DNA from: UBA3006 sp036746695
GTDB lineage: Bacteria; Actinomycetota; Acidimicrobiia; Acidimicrobiales; Ilumatobacteraceae
Direction of reading: 5' to 3'
NCBI GenBank assembly: GCA_036746695.1
Contig: DAIODP010000001.1
Span: 1,178,001 to 1,242,000 of the forward strand
Length of the DNA stretch: 64,000 bases
Shown: positions 15,607 through 24,191 of the stretch, piece after piece
Numbering within the stretch: the first letter of the stretch is position 1
Layout of the letters: each line of letters opens with the position of its first letter
The notes under the pieces: model-generated
Told to the model about the DNA's origin: nothing
The model's input: the letters and a program-made list of their open reading frames with translations, nothing else
Database searches by the model: none
Made by a program: the position numbers and the translations under genes

Positions 15607-16947
15607 TTACTTGCGGCGGGAGCGTTCCACTTCTTCGACAGCAGCCATCACAACACCACCCAAAGCATGCACTTTTTGAACTGTTTCTGCATGATTAATA
15701 GTGAGTACGCGCTTCTCGTGCACAACCACTTGGCCATTAACAATTACCGACATCACATCGCCGCGGCCCGCAGAGGCAACGATTGCAACGTGTGGGTCGA
15801 AGATGGGGGTGAGTGAGGGGGAGTCTGCATCGAGCACGATGATGTCTGCTGCCTTACCCACCTCGAGCGACCCAATGAGATGATCGGTATGCAGTGCCCG
15901 TGCGCCATTAATCGTTGCCATGCGCAAGATATCTAATGCCGGCATAACCGTTGGGTCTTTGGCAGTGTTCTTTTGGGCGTAACCCGCGAGGCGCATTGCT
16001 AGCCACAGGTCTAAGTCGTTACCCGACGCAGGGCCGTCGGTGCCGAGGGCAACATTGACGCCCGCAGTGTGCAAATCAATAATGCGAGCAGTGCCACTAG
16101 CAAGTTTTTGGTTACTGGCGGGGCAATGTGTCACCGATGCGCCGTGCTCGGCAATGAGTTCGATGTCTTCGTCGGTTAAGTGAACACCGTGTGCAAGCAC
16201 TGCGTCCGTCAGTAAGTCGGTGTCGGCAAGTACTTGAATTGGTGTGCGACCGTTATGGCGGCTGGCGACAAGTTGCATTTCGCCTAACGACTCGGCCGCG
16301 TGAACATGGATATGGGCGTTGTATTTTTCTGCCAGGGCGGCAATACGAAGTAGGTGTTCTTCCCCAAGCAGGTACGTGCTGTGCGGGGCCAACCAATTGA
16401 GCGAATCGTTTCCAGTTGCATTGGCTTGAATCAGCCACTGCTCCGCCCACTCCATACGTGCATCAAACGGCAATGGCTCTGGGCCGTCTCCTTCCAGCAA
16501 ATTGGGTGCAGAAAAAATGCGCATTCCGCTTCGTTGTGCAACTTCTTGCGCCGTATCTGGCAAGTAGTACATGTCGAGCGTTGTAGTGATGCCGCCGAGG
16601 AGAGATTCGAGAGCACCAAGTTCGGTGCCGGCTATTACAGCGTCATGATTGAGCATTCGAATTTCGGCGGGCATGAGGCGCGAGAGGAAATCTTCCAAGT
16701 TCATATCGTCGCCAAGCCCGCGGAACAATGTCATGCCGAGATGAGCATGGGCATTAACCAATCCGGGCATCACGATTGCCCCGCGTGCGTCAATAACTTT
16801 GTCCGAAGTATGGCCGATGGTGCCGTCGGCAATCTGGCTGATCAGTCCGTTTTCATCCACAACGATTGTGCCGCTATTGATGATGGTGCCTTGTTCATCA
16901 ACCGTGACTATGCGCGCATTGATGATGGCAAGCATGTCGTTGCTCAT
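15607..16947 (-). CDS. Amidohydrolase of the MtaD/SAH deaminase (TrzA-AtzA) type
   Basis: A 446-residue metal-dependent hydrolase. Metal site: GLVNAHAHLGMTLFRG (H-x-H), IHVHAAESLGEM (His with Glu), AHGVHLTDEDIEL and ALGTDGPASGNDLDLW (Asp). This arrangement is that of 5'-methylthioadenosine/S-adenosylhomocysteine deaminases and related aminohydrolases. The start codon overlaps the PNP stop by four bases, so the two are coupled: a deaminase making an inosine-type nucleoside followed by a 6-oxopurine phosphorylase is a sensible pair. Exact nucleoside (MTA, SAH, adenosine or a guanine-type base) cannot be fixed from sequence alone. Confidence 0.88.
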   Translation of the reverse strand: MSNDMLAIINARIVTVDEQGTIINSGTIVVDENGLISQIADGTIGHTSDKVIDARGAIVMPGLVNAHAHLGMTLFRGLGDDMNLEDFLSRLMPAEIRMLNHDAVIAGTELGALESLLGGITTTLDMYYLPDTAQEVAQRSGMRIFSAPNLLEGDGPEPLPFDARMEWAEQWLIQANATGNDSLNWLAPHSTYLLGEEHLLRIAALAEKYNAHIHVHAAESLGEMQLVASRHNGRTPIQVLADTDLLTDAVLAHGVHLTDEDIELIAEHGASVTHCPASNQKLASGTARIIDLHTAGVNVALGTDGPASGNDLDLWLAMRLAGYAQKNTAKDPTVMPALDILRMATINGARALHTDHLIGSLEVGKAADIIVLDADSPSLTPIFDPHVAIVASAGRGDVMSVIVNGQVVVHEKRVLTINHAETVQKVHALGGVVMAAVEEVERSRRK

Positions 16948-17810
16948 GAAACAATTTCGCCCTTTCGCTGGTCGAATGCAATCAGTATTCGGCTCAATAG
17001 ATCTCCGACTTCTTTTGATGAATCTTTGCCAACTTGGATGACTTCTTCTCCGGACAGCTTGTTGCCGCTCAACCCGGATGCAAGGTTGGTGGCAAGTGAA
17101 AGCGCCAAGACATTCATGCCCAAATGTCGGGCAGCAATTGTTTCGAGCACAGTGGACATTCCAACCATGTCTGCGCCAAAAGTCGCCGCCATCCGAATTT
17201 CTGCAGGTGTTTCAAAGTGTGGACCGTGCAAACCCAAATAGACAGCCTCTTTAATGCTTGGTTCGACCGAACGAACAAGAGCACGCAATGACTCGTTGTA
17301 TGCGTCGGTCAAGTCGACGAACCGACCGGCAAGCGGCGCTGGGGCATTGTCACCAGTAAGCGGAGAGTGTGCGGTGAGATTGATGTGATCGCGAATGACC
17401 ACTGGTGTACCTACAGGCCATTCTGTGCGCAGGCATCCAGCACCGTTAGTTAAAACAACAGTGCGGCAGCCAAGTGCGTACGCAGTTCGAACTCCGTGCA
17501 CAACGGCATGCACCCCTCGACCTTCATATAAGTGTGTTCGTCCCGTTAGTAGCAGCATCCGTGAATCACCAATGCAAATTGATTTCAAGGCCCCGCCATG
17601 ACCGAGCGCCGTTGGCTTCTTGAAGCCGGGGATATCACCAACGTCCATGGTCTGTACGGGTGCAGAGGAGAGTGCCTCGAGCGCCGGCACCGATTCGGCC
17701 CAACCAGAACCAAGCACCACGAGCACCTCGTGATTTGGGCCGAATGCACCGCGGATTGTGGCGGCGGCATTGTCGGCTAGAGCAAATGCTTCGCCAACGC
17801 CTAATTCCAT
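16944..17810 (-). CDS. Purine nucleoside phosphorylase (trimeric, 6-oxopurine type)
   Basis: A 288-residue family 2 nucleoside phosphorylase. It shows VVLGSGWAESVPALE, the phosphate-binding LLLTGRTHLYEG with His, TNGAGCLRTEWPVGTPVVIR, the base-binding Glu in GLHGPHFETPAEIR, MVGMSTVLETIAARHLGM, and Asn in ATNLASGLS. Glu plus Asn in these places is typical of trimeric PNPs that prefer inosine and guanosine. It is the first gene of the salvage operon and its stop overlaps the amidohydrolase start. It is divergent from bioY. Confidence 0.91.
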   Translation of the reverse strand: MELGVGEAFALADNAAATIRGAFGPNHEVLVVLGSGWAESVPALEALSSAPVQTMDVGDIPGFKKPTALGHGGALKSICIGDSRMLLLTGRTHLYEGRGVHAVVHGVRTAYALGCRTVVLTNGAGCLRTEWPVGTPVVIRDHINLTAHSPLTGDNAPAPLAGRFVDLTDAYNESLRALVRSVEPSIKEAVYLGLHGPHFETPAEIRMAATFGADMVGMSTVLETIAARHLGMNVLALSLATNLASGLSGNKLSGEEVIQVGKDSSKEVGDLLSRILIAFDQRKGEIVS

Positions 17811-17870
17811 GAATAAAGGCTAGGCATCAAATGGCATTTTCGGGCGGTGTTGGAACTATCGTTTCTGCCT

Positions 17871-18491
17871 ATGACAACTTCACTGACCATTGCGCCACAG
17901 CGAGTTCTTGCAGATTTGATTGTTCAACCAACCACACGAGTGCGTGCAATTGTCCGCGACGTACTGCTCGTCGTGGGCTTTGCATTGCTTACCGCGGCTG
18001 CTGCTCAGATCGAAATTCAACTTGGGTTCACCCCAGTTCCACTTACTGGTCAGACATTCGCAGTCTTGCTGTCAGGCGCCGTTCTTGGCATGCGTCGTGG
18101 AGCACTAAGCCAATTGGTCTACTGGATGGCCGGTCTAACAGGTTTGCCGTTTTACTCCGGAGGCGCGGGGGGTTGGAAGTCTGGCACTGGCGCAACGCTT
18201 GGGTACCTCGTCGGGTTCATCGTTGCTGCTGGAGCAATCGGATACCTTGCTGAAAAGAAGCAAGACCGCAATTTCGCCACGTCGCTCCCTGCAATGTTGT
18301 TGGGTTCAACATTGATTTACACCTGCGGCGCCGCCTGGCTGACGACATATCTGAACATTGGCTTCGCAACTGGCGAGACCAACGCCATTGCATTGGGCGT
18401 TGCACCGTTTCTGGTTGGCGACGTGATCAAGGCTTTGCTTGCCGCTGCGTGCACAACCGGCGTGTGGGCAGCAATCAACAAGCGTAAATAA
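17871..18491 (+). CDS. bioY: Biotin transporter substrate-binding component BioY
   Basis: A 206-residue integral membrane protein with five to six hydrophobic segments. Diagnostic segments include FTPVPLTGQTFAVLLSGAVL, LGMRRGALSQLVYW, LGYLVGFIVAAGAIGYLAEK and PFLVGDVIKALLAAA. BioY is the S component of an energy-coupling-factor transporter and can bind biotin alone. No BioM/BioN or shared ECF genes are adjacent. The ATG at 17871 is preferred over an in-frame upstream start at 17847. No clear BirA-type operator was recognised by eye. Biotin supply would matter for the acyl-CoA carboxylase encoded at 55971-57530. Confidence 0.91.
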   Translation: MTTSLTIAPQRVLADLIVQPTTRVRAIVRDVLLVVGFALLTAAAAQIEIQLGFTPVPLTGQTFAVLLSGAVLGMRRGALSQLVYWMAGLTGLPFYSGGAGGWKSGTGATLGYLVGFIVAAGAIGYLAEKKQDRNFATSLPAMLLGSTLIYTCGAAWLTTYLNIGFATGETNAIALGVAPFLVGDVIKALLAAACTTGVWAAINKRK

Positions 18492-18497
18492 CGCCTG

Positions 18498-19082
18498 TTA
18501 CTTTTTAGTGCGCTCTAATTCGTAGAGCAGAGCATCGCTCGAACGCGCCACCCACAAACCAGCACCCGCCTGCACGAAGTATTTCTCTAATCGCTTTCGA
18601 TACCAATCACCGCTTCGCGCGTGAACATTGAGGTCTGTCGCCTTTTTGTCAACTACATTGCGCAAGTCTGAAGCGGTTGGCACCTCCAGGTACAAAACAT
18701 TTCGCGTTGCTTTAGCCAAGTTCTTGATTGCAGCATCGGCGTCTTTGGCCGTTGGGTATTGCAGCACTCCATGGCAAACAACCAGATCGAATTTGCGTTC
18801 GGGAGCCCACTTCGAGATGTCGCGTTGCTCGTGGTCGTACTTCTCGCAGGCATGCTCGCTGATATCTACAGATAAACGACGCACCTTGGGATGGTTTGTT
18901 GCATACCAATCGCGCCAGTACCCAAGCCCTGCACCAACATCGAGAACGGACCGAACGGGAACATCCCACCATGCGCACATGTTGTGCACGGCGCCTGCAA
19001 GCAAGGCAACTTTCTTGCGGCTGTGCACCGGGGTGCTGGAGTAAAAGCGTTTGTAGTACGACGCGTCAAAGCTATTTGCCAT
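18498..19082 (-). CDS. SAM-dependent methyltransferase (small, class I)
   Basis: A 194-residue methyltransferase. It starts MANSFDASYYKRFYSSTPVH; motif I is SVLDVGAGLGYWRDWY, then LSVDISEHACEKYDHEQRDI, and the motif IV region is FDLVVCHGVLQYPTAKDAD. The upstream in-frame extension to 19265 is rejected because it overlaps the divergent gene and lacks conserved sequence. It converges on bioY with a 6-base gap and is divergent from glutathione peroxidase. Substrate unknown. Confidence 0.82.
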   Translation of the reverse strand: MANSFDASYYKRFYSSTPVHSRKKVALLAGAVHNMCAWWDVPVRSVLDVGAGLGYWRDWYATNHPKVRRLSVDISEHACEKYDHEQRDISKWAPERKFDLVVCHGVLQYPTAKDADAAIKNLAKATRNVLYLEVPTASDLRNVVDKKATDLNVHARSGDWYRKRLEKYFVQAGAGLWVARSSDALLYELERTKK

Positions 19083-19165
19083 GCATCTTGTGTAGCAGGT
19101 GCTCTGCATTCCGTTACCATCAAACCTCAAGCGCGAACGCGCCGCACAATGCCAAGGAGCGCACA

Positions 19166-19651
19166 ATGTCAATCTATGAAACACCAATCTCTCGACTATC
19201 AGGTTCGGGTAGCCCGCTTTCCGACGCGCAAGGCAAAGTTGCTCTCGTAGTAAATGTGGCATCAAAATGTGGACTCACCCCGCAGTACACGGCACTGCAA
19301 GCTCTGCAAACCGACTTGGCGGCAAAGGGATTTACTGTGATTGGGGTTCCGTGCAATCAATTCATGGGCCAGGAACCAGGTACTGCCGCCGAAATCGAAG
19401 AATTTTGCTCGACAACATACGGAATAGATTTCCCAATGAGCGAAAAGGTCGATGTCAATGGTGAGGCACGACACCCGTTGTATAGCGCCTTGGTTGATAC
19501 GCAGGACGCAGAAGGCTACGCAGGCGACATCCGCTGGAACTTTGAGAAGTTCGTTGTAGATCGCAGTGGCAAGGTTGTTGCTCGCTTCCACCCGAAGACC
19601 GAACCAAACGCGCCCGAAGTAATTGCTGCAATTACTGCCGCGCTGGGCTGA
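19166..19651 (+). CDS. Glutathione peroxidase family thiol peroxidase
   Basis: A 161-residue thioredoxin-fold peroxidase. The active-site cysteine is in NVASKCGLTPQYTALQ; the partner Gln and Trp are in CNQFMGQEPG and IRWNFEKFVVD. The start ATG at 19166 has a strong ribosome-binding site, AAGGAG, 8 bases upstream, which excludes the longer in-frame start. Bacterial members usually take electrons from thioredoxin rather than glutathione, and actinobacteria generally lack glutathione. It precedes the putrescine pair by 25 bases and may be cotranscribed. Confidence 0.91.
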   Translation: MSIYETPISRLSGSGSPLSDAQGKVALVVNVASKCGLTPQYTALQALQTDLAAKGFTVIGVPCNQFMGQEPGTAAEIEEFCSTTYGIDFPMSEKVDVNGEARHPLYSALVDTQDAEGYAGDIRWNFEKFVVDRSGKVVARFHPKTEPNAPEVIAAITAALG

Positions 19652-19676
19652 CAACAAGTCGAGAGAAGGGCGTGAC

Positions 19677-20549
19677 ATGACAACAATGACGGTTGCCGCA
19701 ATTCAAATGTCGATGGCCGATGATGTGGCCACAAATGTTGCAACCGCCGAGCGACTTGTACGCGCGGCGGCCAAGCAAGGTGCTCAAATCATTTTGATTC
19801 CAGAATTGTTTGAAAGTCATTACTTCTGCAAAGACCAACGCGTCGAGGATTTGGAGCGTGCGCGGCCCATCGATGGCCATCCAACAATTGCTCACTTTCA
19901 ACAAGTTGCCCAAGAACTTTCGGTGGTTTTGCCAATCAGTGTGTTCGAACGCTCCAACAATGTGCTCTTCAATACGGTTGCCATTGTTGATGCAGACGGC
20001 TTGATGCTTGGCATATATCGCAAGAGCCACATTCCTGATGGTCCTGGCTATACCGAAAAGTATTACTTCAGCCCGGGCGACACAGGCTTCCGAGTGTGGG
20101 AGACAATGCATGGTGTAATCGGCGTTGGCATTTGTTGGGATCAATGGTTTCCCGAGACGGCTCGCTCAATGGCATTACTCGGTGCCGAAGTATTGCTTTA
20201 TCCGACGGCGATTGGAAGCGAACCGCCAAACCCATCGTGGGACTCATCGGGGCATTGGCAACGGGTAATGCAAGGGCATGCCGGCGCCAATGTGATGCCG
20301 CTTGTTGCAGCAAATCGCACCGGTCTTGAGGTGGGTGTAAATAACGAGATCGCGTTCTATGGCTCGTCGTTTATTGCCGATGCCACTGGGGCGAAAGTCG
20401 CAGAGGCAAATCGTGAAGAAGAGACGGTTTTGATTGCATCCTTCGATCGTGATCAATTGCGAACGATGCGCAATGCATGGGGCTTGTTCCGCGATCGTCG
20501 TCCCGAGTTGTATTTTCCACTCGTCACGCTTGACGGTGACATTGCGTGA
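19677..20549 (+). CDS. aguB: N-carbamoylputrescine amidase
   Basis: A 290-residue nitrilase-superfamily amidase converting N-carbamoylputrescine to putrescine, CO2 and ammonia. The catalytic triad is Glu in ILIPELFESHYFC, Lys in YRKSHIPDGPGYTEK and Cys in GVGICWDQWFPE. FESHYFC and GPGYTEKYYFSPGD are typical of AguB. The ATG at 19677 is preceded by GAGAGAAGGG. The stop overlaps the start of aguA (GTGA), so the pair is coupled and makes putrescine from agmatine. Confidence 0.92.
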   Translation: MTTMTVAAIQMSMADDVATNVATAERLVRAAAKQGAQIILIPELFESHYFCKDQRVEDLERARPIDGHPTIAHFQQVAQELSVVLPISVFERSNNVLFNTVAIVDADGLMLGIYRKSHIPDGPGYTEKYYFSPGDTGFRVWETMHGVIGVGICWDQWFPETARSMALLGAEVLLYPTAIGSEPPNPSWDSSGHWQRVMQGHAGANVMPLVAANRTGLEVGVNNEIAFYGSSFIADATGAKVAEANREEETVLIASFDRDQLRTMRNAWGLFRDRRPELYFPLVTLDGDIA

Positions 20550-21520
20550 AAATGCCAGGCGAGTTTGCTCGCCACGAGCGAACGGTAATTTGTTGGCCTT
20601 CTCGGGCCGATCTGTATAACGACCGAATGGGTGACGCGCGCATGGCGCACGCCGCACTTGCTCGAACAATCTCCGCATTCGAGCCGGTAACCATGATCGC
20701 TAACGAGACAGACGTTGAGCGCACCAAGCTGCTGTGCGGCGACACGGTGGATGTTGTTGCGCTGCCCATCGACGACTCGTGGTTCCGTGACTCTGGGCCG
20801 ATCTATGTGTTCGATGGTGACAAGCGAATTGCCGGCGACTGGATTTTCAACGGGTGGGGCGAGAAGTTTCCGCCGTTTGATAAAGACGCTGCTGTTGCAA
20901 AAAAGTGGGCGCACTTGGCGGGCCATGAAGTGCGCGACATCAACATGGTTTTTGAAGGTGGTTCGATAACCGTCGATGGCGAGGGAGTGCTTGCAACTAC
21001 GGAGCAGTGCCTTCTCAACCCGAACCGCAATCCGACGCTGTCAAAAGAAGCGATTGCATTCATGTTGCAGCAAGAGCTGGGAGCAAACGAGATTGTTTGG
21101 CTGCCACACGGCCTGTCAATGGACGACGATACCGACGGCCATGTTGACAACGTCGCATGTTTTGTTGCGCCGCGAACAATCGTGTTACAAGGTTGTGATG
21201 ACCCATCAACGCCAGACTTCGGCCTACTTGCCGAAAATCGACGCATTGCCGAACAGCACAACTTGGTGATCAAAGAGGTGCCTGTTTTGCCCGTTGTTCA
21301 ATTCGGGGGCAAAACGGTGCAGGTGCCTTACCTCAACTTTTACTTAGTGAATGGCGCAGTCATCGTTCCCGTCTGCGGTCACGCTGCCGACGATGATGTA
21401 TTGGCACTGATCGGAGAGTTCATTCCCGATCGCGAAGTTGTTGGGCTCGATATCGGGGGGATACTTGCCTACGGCGGCGGTGGCATTCATTGCATCACGC
21501 AACAAATTCCTGCGTTGTAA
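20546..21520 (+). CDS. aguA: Agmatine deiminase
   Basis: A 324-residue PAD-family hydrolase converting agmatine to N-carbamoylputrescine. Conserved pieces are WPSRADLYNDR, the substrate-binding PIDDSWFRDSGPIYVFD, FEGGSITVDGEGVLATTEQC, the catalytic HVDN in DDDTDGHVDNVACFV, and the C-terminal nucleophilic Cys in GGGGIHCITQQIPAL. Start is the GTG overlapping the aguB stop; an ATG two codons later is the alternative. It converges on the sulfatase gene. No arginine decarboxylase is in the window. Confidence 0.94.
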   Translation: MKMPGEFARHERTVICWPSRADLYNDRMGDARMAHAALARTISAFEPVTMIANETDVERTKLLCGDTVDVVALPIDDSWFRDSGPIYVFDGDKRIAGDWIFNGWGEKFPPFDKDAAVAKKWAHLAGHEVRDINMVFEGGSITVDGEGVLATTEQCLLNPNRNPTLSKEAIAFMLQQELGANEIVWLPHGLSMDDDTDGHVDNVACFVAPRTIVLQGCDDPSTPDFGLLAENRRIAEQHNLVIKEVPVLPVVQFGGKTVQVPYLNFYLVNGAVIVPVCGHAADDDVLALIGEFIPDREVVGLDIGGILAYGGGGIHCITQQIPAL

Positions 21521-21529
21521 ACAACAGAT

Positions 21530-23080
21530 TTAAACTGGCGCGTCCATCGTTCGAAGCGGAAGAACAGTTTTCGGCAGGTTCGCCCACATGTCCGAAAGCA
21601 AATCGTCGCGCATAGCGCGTGCTGCTGGGTCGTCCCATCGATTTACGTGTTGCAGTGGGTCGTGGGTCAGGTCGTACAGTTCGCCGTCGCCGGTCGTGTT
21701 GAGCGATCCTGGTAACGCCGCAGTGCATACCCAATTGTCTCGGCAAATTGTTCGAAGGTGCACAATCTTCCCAAACAACACGCTGTCCCATTCCGTCAGC
21801 ACGCGCTCATGGCCGAGCACTGTTGCTTCAGTGTCGTTCTGCGGCAAGCGCGGTGCCTCTACATATGTTGGTTGTGGCAGGCCTGCGATATGAGCAAATG
21901 TTGCGGCAAGTGAGACAAGGCCAACAGGCGAGGCAACTCGGGCTGGGGCAATTGCCGCATTGGGTGCGGGGCGCCAAATAAGCGGCAGGCGCATGAGTGC
22001 ATCGACGTGATACGGGCCTTTGAAGAGCAAACCAAAGTCGCCCTGAAATTCGCCGTGATCTGTGGTGTACAACACGTCGACATCGTTGCCCCAGCCACGC
22101 GAATCGATTGCTTTCATCACCGTGCCGATTGCTTCGTCGATGAGCTCATTTTCAACATGCGTGTACGCATTGACTTCGCGTACTTGATCGGTTGTAAGTG
22201 TTGCGGGCACCCACTTTGCAGGCGCCTCGTAATTAGAAACGAAGGTTCCGTCGTACCATCCGCGCCAATGGCGCAACTTGTCATCCAGTACTGCCTCGCG
22301 GGTGGCGGGGTTTGCAATGTATCCCTCGGGAAGATCCAGATCTTGCCAACGCACACGGTGCATCTCGCTTGCCGGCGGGTCCCACGGGTGGTGCGGGTCG
22401 GGAAAACTCATCCAGCAGAACCAGTCCTGGTCGTCGGGCAACGACTGCAACCACGCAATCGTGCGTTGAGCAACCCATTCGGTGTGATACCACTCGCGCG
22501 GGATGTTGTTGACATGCACCTGTGGCGCGCCAGAATCGCCGCCGCCCTGTGCGTTTACTTGCAACTCGTTATCGAGCACGCGATAGTAGTTAGCGGCTTG
22601 TTCTGGGTGATTCTCGCGGATGTATTGCGAGTAGTGCAAGTTGCCGGCTGCGCCATGCGTGGCAAGTTCCATGTGGTCGAAGCCGCGGTGCGGATCGTTC
22701 GGGTTATCGGTGAACAGTTTTTCTCCCGCAAGGCGGTTTTCGGTGAAGCGAAGAAATGGATCGAGCAGTGGCTCGAAGTGCGCTTTACCAATGAGTGCGG
22801 TGGAGTAGCCGGCGTTCCGCAAATCTGTTGCAATGCTTGGCGCGTCCTGCGGCAGAGGGACACCGTTCATCCAAACACCATGTGTGCTGACATGTTGCCC
22901 CGTGAGCATGGTGCTTCGTGACGGCATACAAACAACATTTTGTGGGTGTGCTCGGTCGAAAGTGATGCCCGATTTACTGAGCGAATCAATGACAGGCGTG
23001 TTTGCGACTGTTCCACCGTTGCAGCCCAATGCGTCGTAACGCTGCTGGTCGGTAGTGATGAACAGAATCTTGCGACCCAT
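21530..23080 (-). CDS. Type I sulfatase (arylsulfatase/choline-sulfatase family)
   Basis: A 516-residue alkaline-phosphatase-fold hydrolase. Metal ligands are in ILFITTDQQRYDALGC; the formylglycine cysteine is in VVCMPSRSTMLTGQ (core C-x-P-S-R); the later metal site is LYTTDHGEFQGDFGL with SFPDPHHPWDPP in between. No signal peptide is visible, so it appears cytoplasmic. The Met after Cys is less usual than Ser/Thr/Ala but keeps the C-x-P-x-R core. Formylglycine maturation enzyme is not nearby. It is 2 bases downstream of a START-fold protein gene. Substrate is not predictable. Confidence 0.88.
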   Translation of the reverse strand: MGRKILFITTDQQRYDALGCNGGTVANTPVIDSLSKSGITFDRAHPQNVVCMPSRSTMLTGQHVSTHGVWMNGVPLPQDAPSIATDLRNAGYSTALIGKAHFEPLLDPFLRFTENRLAGEKLFTDNPNDPHRGFDHMELATHGAAGNLHYSQYIRENHPEQAANYYRVLDNELQVNAQGGGDSGAPQVHVNNIPREWYHTEWVAQRTIAWLQSLPDDQDWFCWMSFPDPHHPWDPPASEMHRVRWQDLDLPEGYIANPATREAVLDDKLRHWRGWYDGTFVSNYEAPAKWVPATLTTDQVREVNAYTHVENELIDEAIGTVMKAIDSRGWGNDVDVLYTTDHGEFQGDFGLLFKGPYHVDALMRLPLIWRPAPNAAIAPARVASPVGLVSLAATFAHIAGLPQPTYVEAPRLPQNDTEATVLGHERVLTEWDSVLFGKIVHLRTICRDNWVCTAALPGSLNTTGDGELYDLTHDPLQHVNRWDDPAARAMRDDLLSDMWANLPKTVLPLRTMDAPV

Positions 23081-23082
23081 GG

Positions 23083-23472
23083 TTACTTCCTGTCGAACAT
23101 TTCTTTTACTTTTGCCAACCCAACGCCCGCTGCTCCGCCAATTGGAAGAGCCAACACCTCGGGCTCCATGTCGGTGGAGTACATGAGCATGCAGCGATTC
23201 GGGCCATCAGCAATCACGTCCACAGTTCCAAGATGGAAAGTGATGAGTGGATTGTTGACAATCTTGTATTGAAATCGTCGTAGGTCGTGGTCGAGAGTGA
23301 CGATGTCTTCTTCAAAAACAATGCCGGCCGCCAACGTGATCCAACGCTTGTTCCCCTCGACTTTGCACGCTGTAATTGGAAACCATTCGTGCAGTCGCTC
23401 TGGTGCGCCAACAAAACTCCACACAGAGTCGGCATCGCAATCGATAAACACACTTCGCCGTACTGTTCCCAT
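23083..23472 (-). CDS. SRPBCC (START-like / polyketide cyclase) family protein
   Basis: A 129-residue protein with the beginning FIDCDADSVWSFVGAPERLHEWFP, the usual opening of helix-grip SRPBCC proteins, followed by alternating strand-like segments and a C-terminal helix. Such proteins bind small hydrophobic ligands or act as cyclases; no catalytic residue can be assigned. It lies directly upstream of the sulfatase gene (2-base gap) and 40 bases from ung, so it may be cotranscribed with the sulfatase. Function unknown. Confidence 0.75.
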   Translation of the reverse strand: MGTVRRSVFIDCDADSVWSFVGAPERLHEWFPITACKVEGNKRWITLAAGIVFEEDIVTLDHDLRRFQYKIVNNPLITFHLGTVDVIADGPNRCMLMYSTDMEPEVLALPIGGAAGVGLAKVKEMFDRK

Positions 23473-23512
23473 GAACCCAACCTAATCTTTTTGCATTGTC
23501 AGTGCATAAAGG

Positions 23513-24190
23513 TTACGCACGATTTGGGCGGTTTGGTAGTTGCCAATCAATGGCTGTACTACCATGGTTAATGAGCGCCGAGTTAATCGCCGAAAATAGG
23601 CGAGACCCCAAGAACCCACGGTGCGCCGAAAGCGGCGAAGGGTGGGAAGAAGTGATCAACGTGTGTCGTACCGACTGAATCAGAATCTGCTTCTCTTGTG
23701 CATGCGCGCCCCAAAGAACAAAAACAATTGGTTCCGTTCTTGAGTCGAGCAAGCTGATTACTGCGTCGGTAAAGATCTCCCACCCGCGTCCTTGGTGGGA
23801 CCCGGCCATTCCACTGCGAACCGTGAGCGTGGTGTTCAATAGCAGAACGCCCTGTTGCGCCCAATATTGCAAGTTGCCACTTGACGAGGGCTCGATTCCA
23901 AGATCTAGATGCAACTCTTTGAAGATGTTGCGCAAGGATGGCGGGATAGCAACGCCGTCTTGCACCGAGAACGCCAAGCCGTGCGCCTGACCTTCGCCGT
24001 GATAGGGATCTTGGCCGAGAATAACGACGCGCACATCGTTAAATGGCGTTAGTTGTAGTGCCGCAAACACTTGATCTGCTGGCGGAAACACAGCGTGCTG
24101 TTCACGCTCGCTGTGAACAAAGTGCTGCAGTTGCAGCCAATATGGTTTTGCGATCTCTTCTGCTAATCGTGGGTGCCAACGGTCTGGCAT
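23513..24190 (-). CDS. ung: Uracil-DNA glycosylase
   Basis: A 225-residue family 1 UDG that excises uracil from DNA. Catalytic motif A is VVILGQDPYHGEGQAHGLAF (Asp water activator); the uracil-contacting LLLNTTLTVR and the DNA-intercalation loop HPSPLSAHRGF are intact. The ATG at 24190 gives the family start WHPRLAEEIAKPYW, whereas an upstream start at 24238 would overlap the preceding gene. It lies one base after the membrane acyltransferase stop codon and is probably coupled to it. Confidence 0.96.
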   Translation of the reverse strand: MPDRWHPRLAEEIAKPYWLQLQHFVHSEREQHAVFPPADQVFAALQLTPFNDVRVVILGQDPYHGEGQAHGLAFSVQDGVAIPPSLRNIFKELHLDLGIEPSSSGNLQYWAQQGVLLLNTTLTVRSGMAGSHQGRGWEIFTDAVISLLDSRTEPIVFVLWGAHAQEKQILIQSVRHTLITSSHPSPLSAHRGFLGSRLFSAINSALINHGSTAIDWQLPNRPNRA

Positions 24191-24191
24191 G

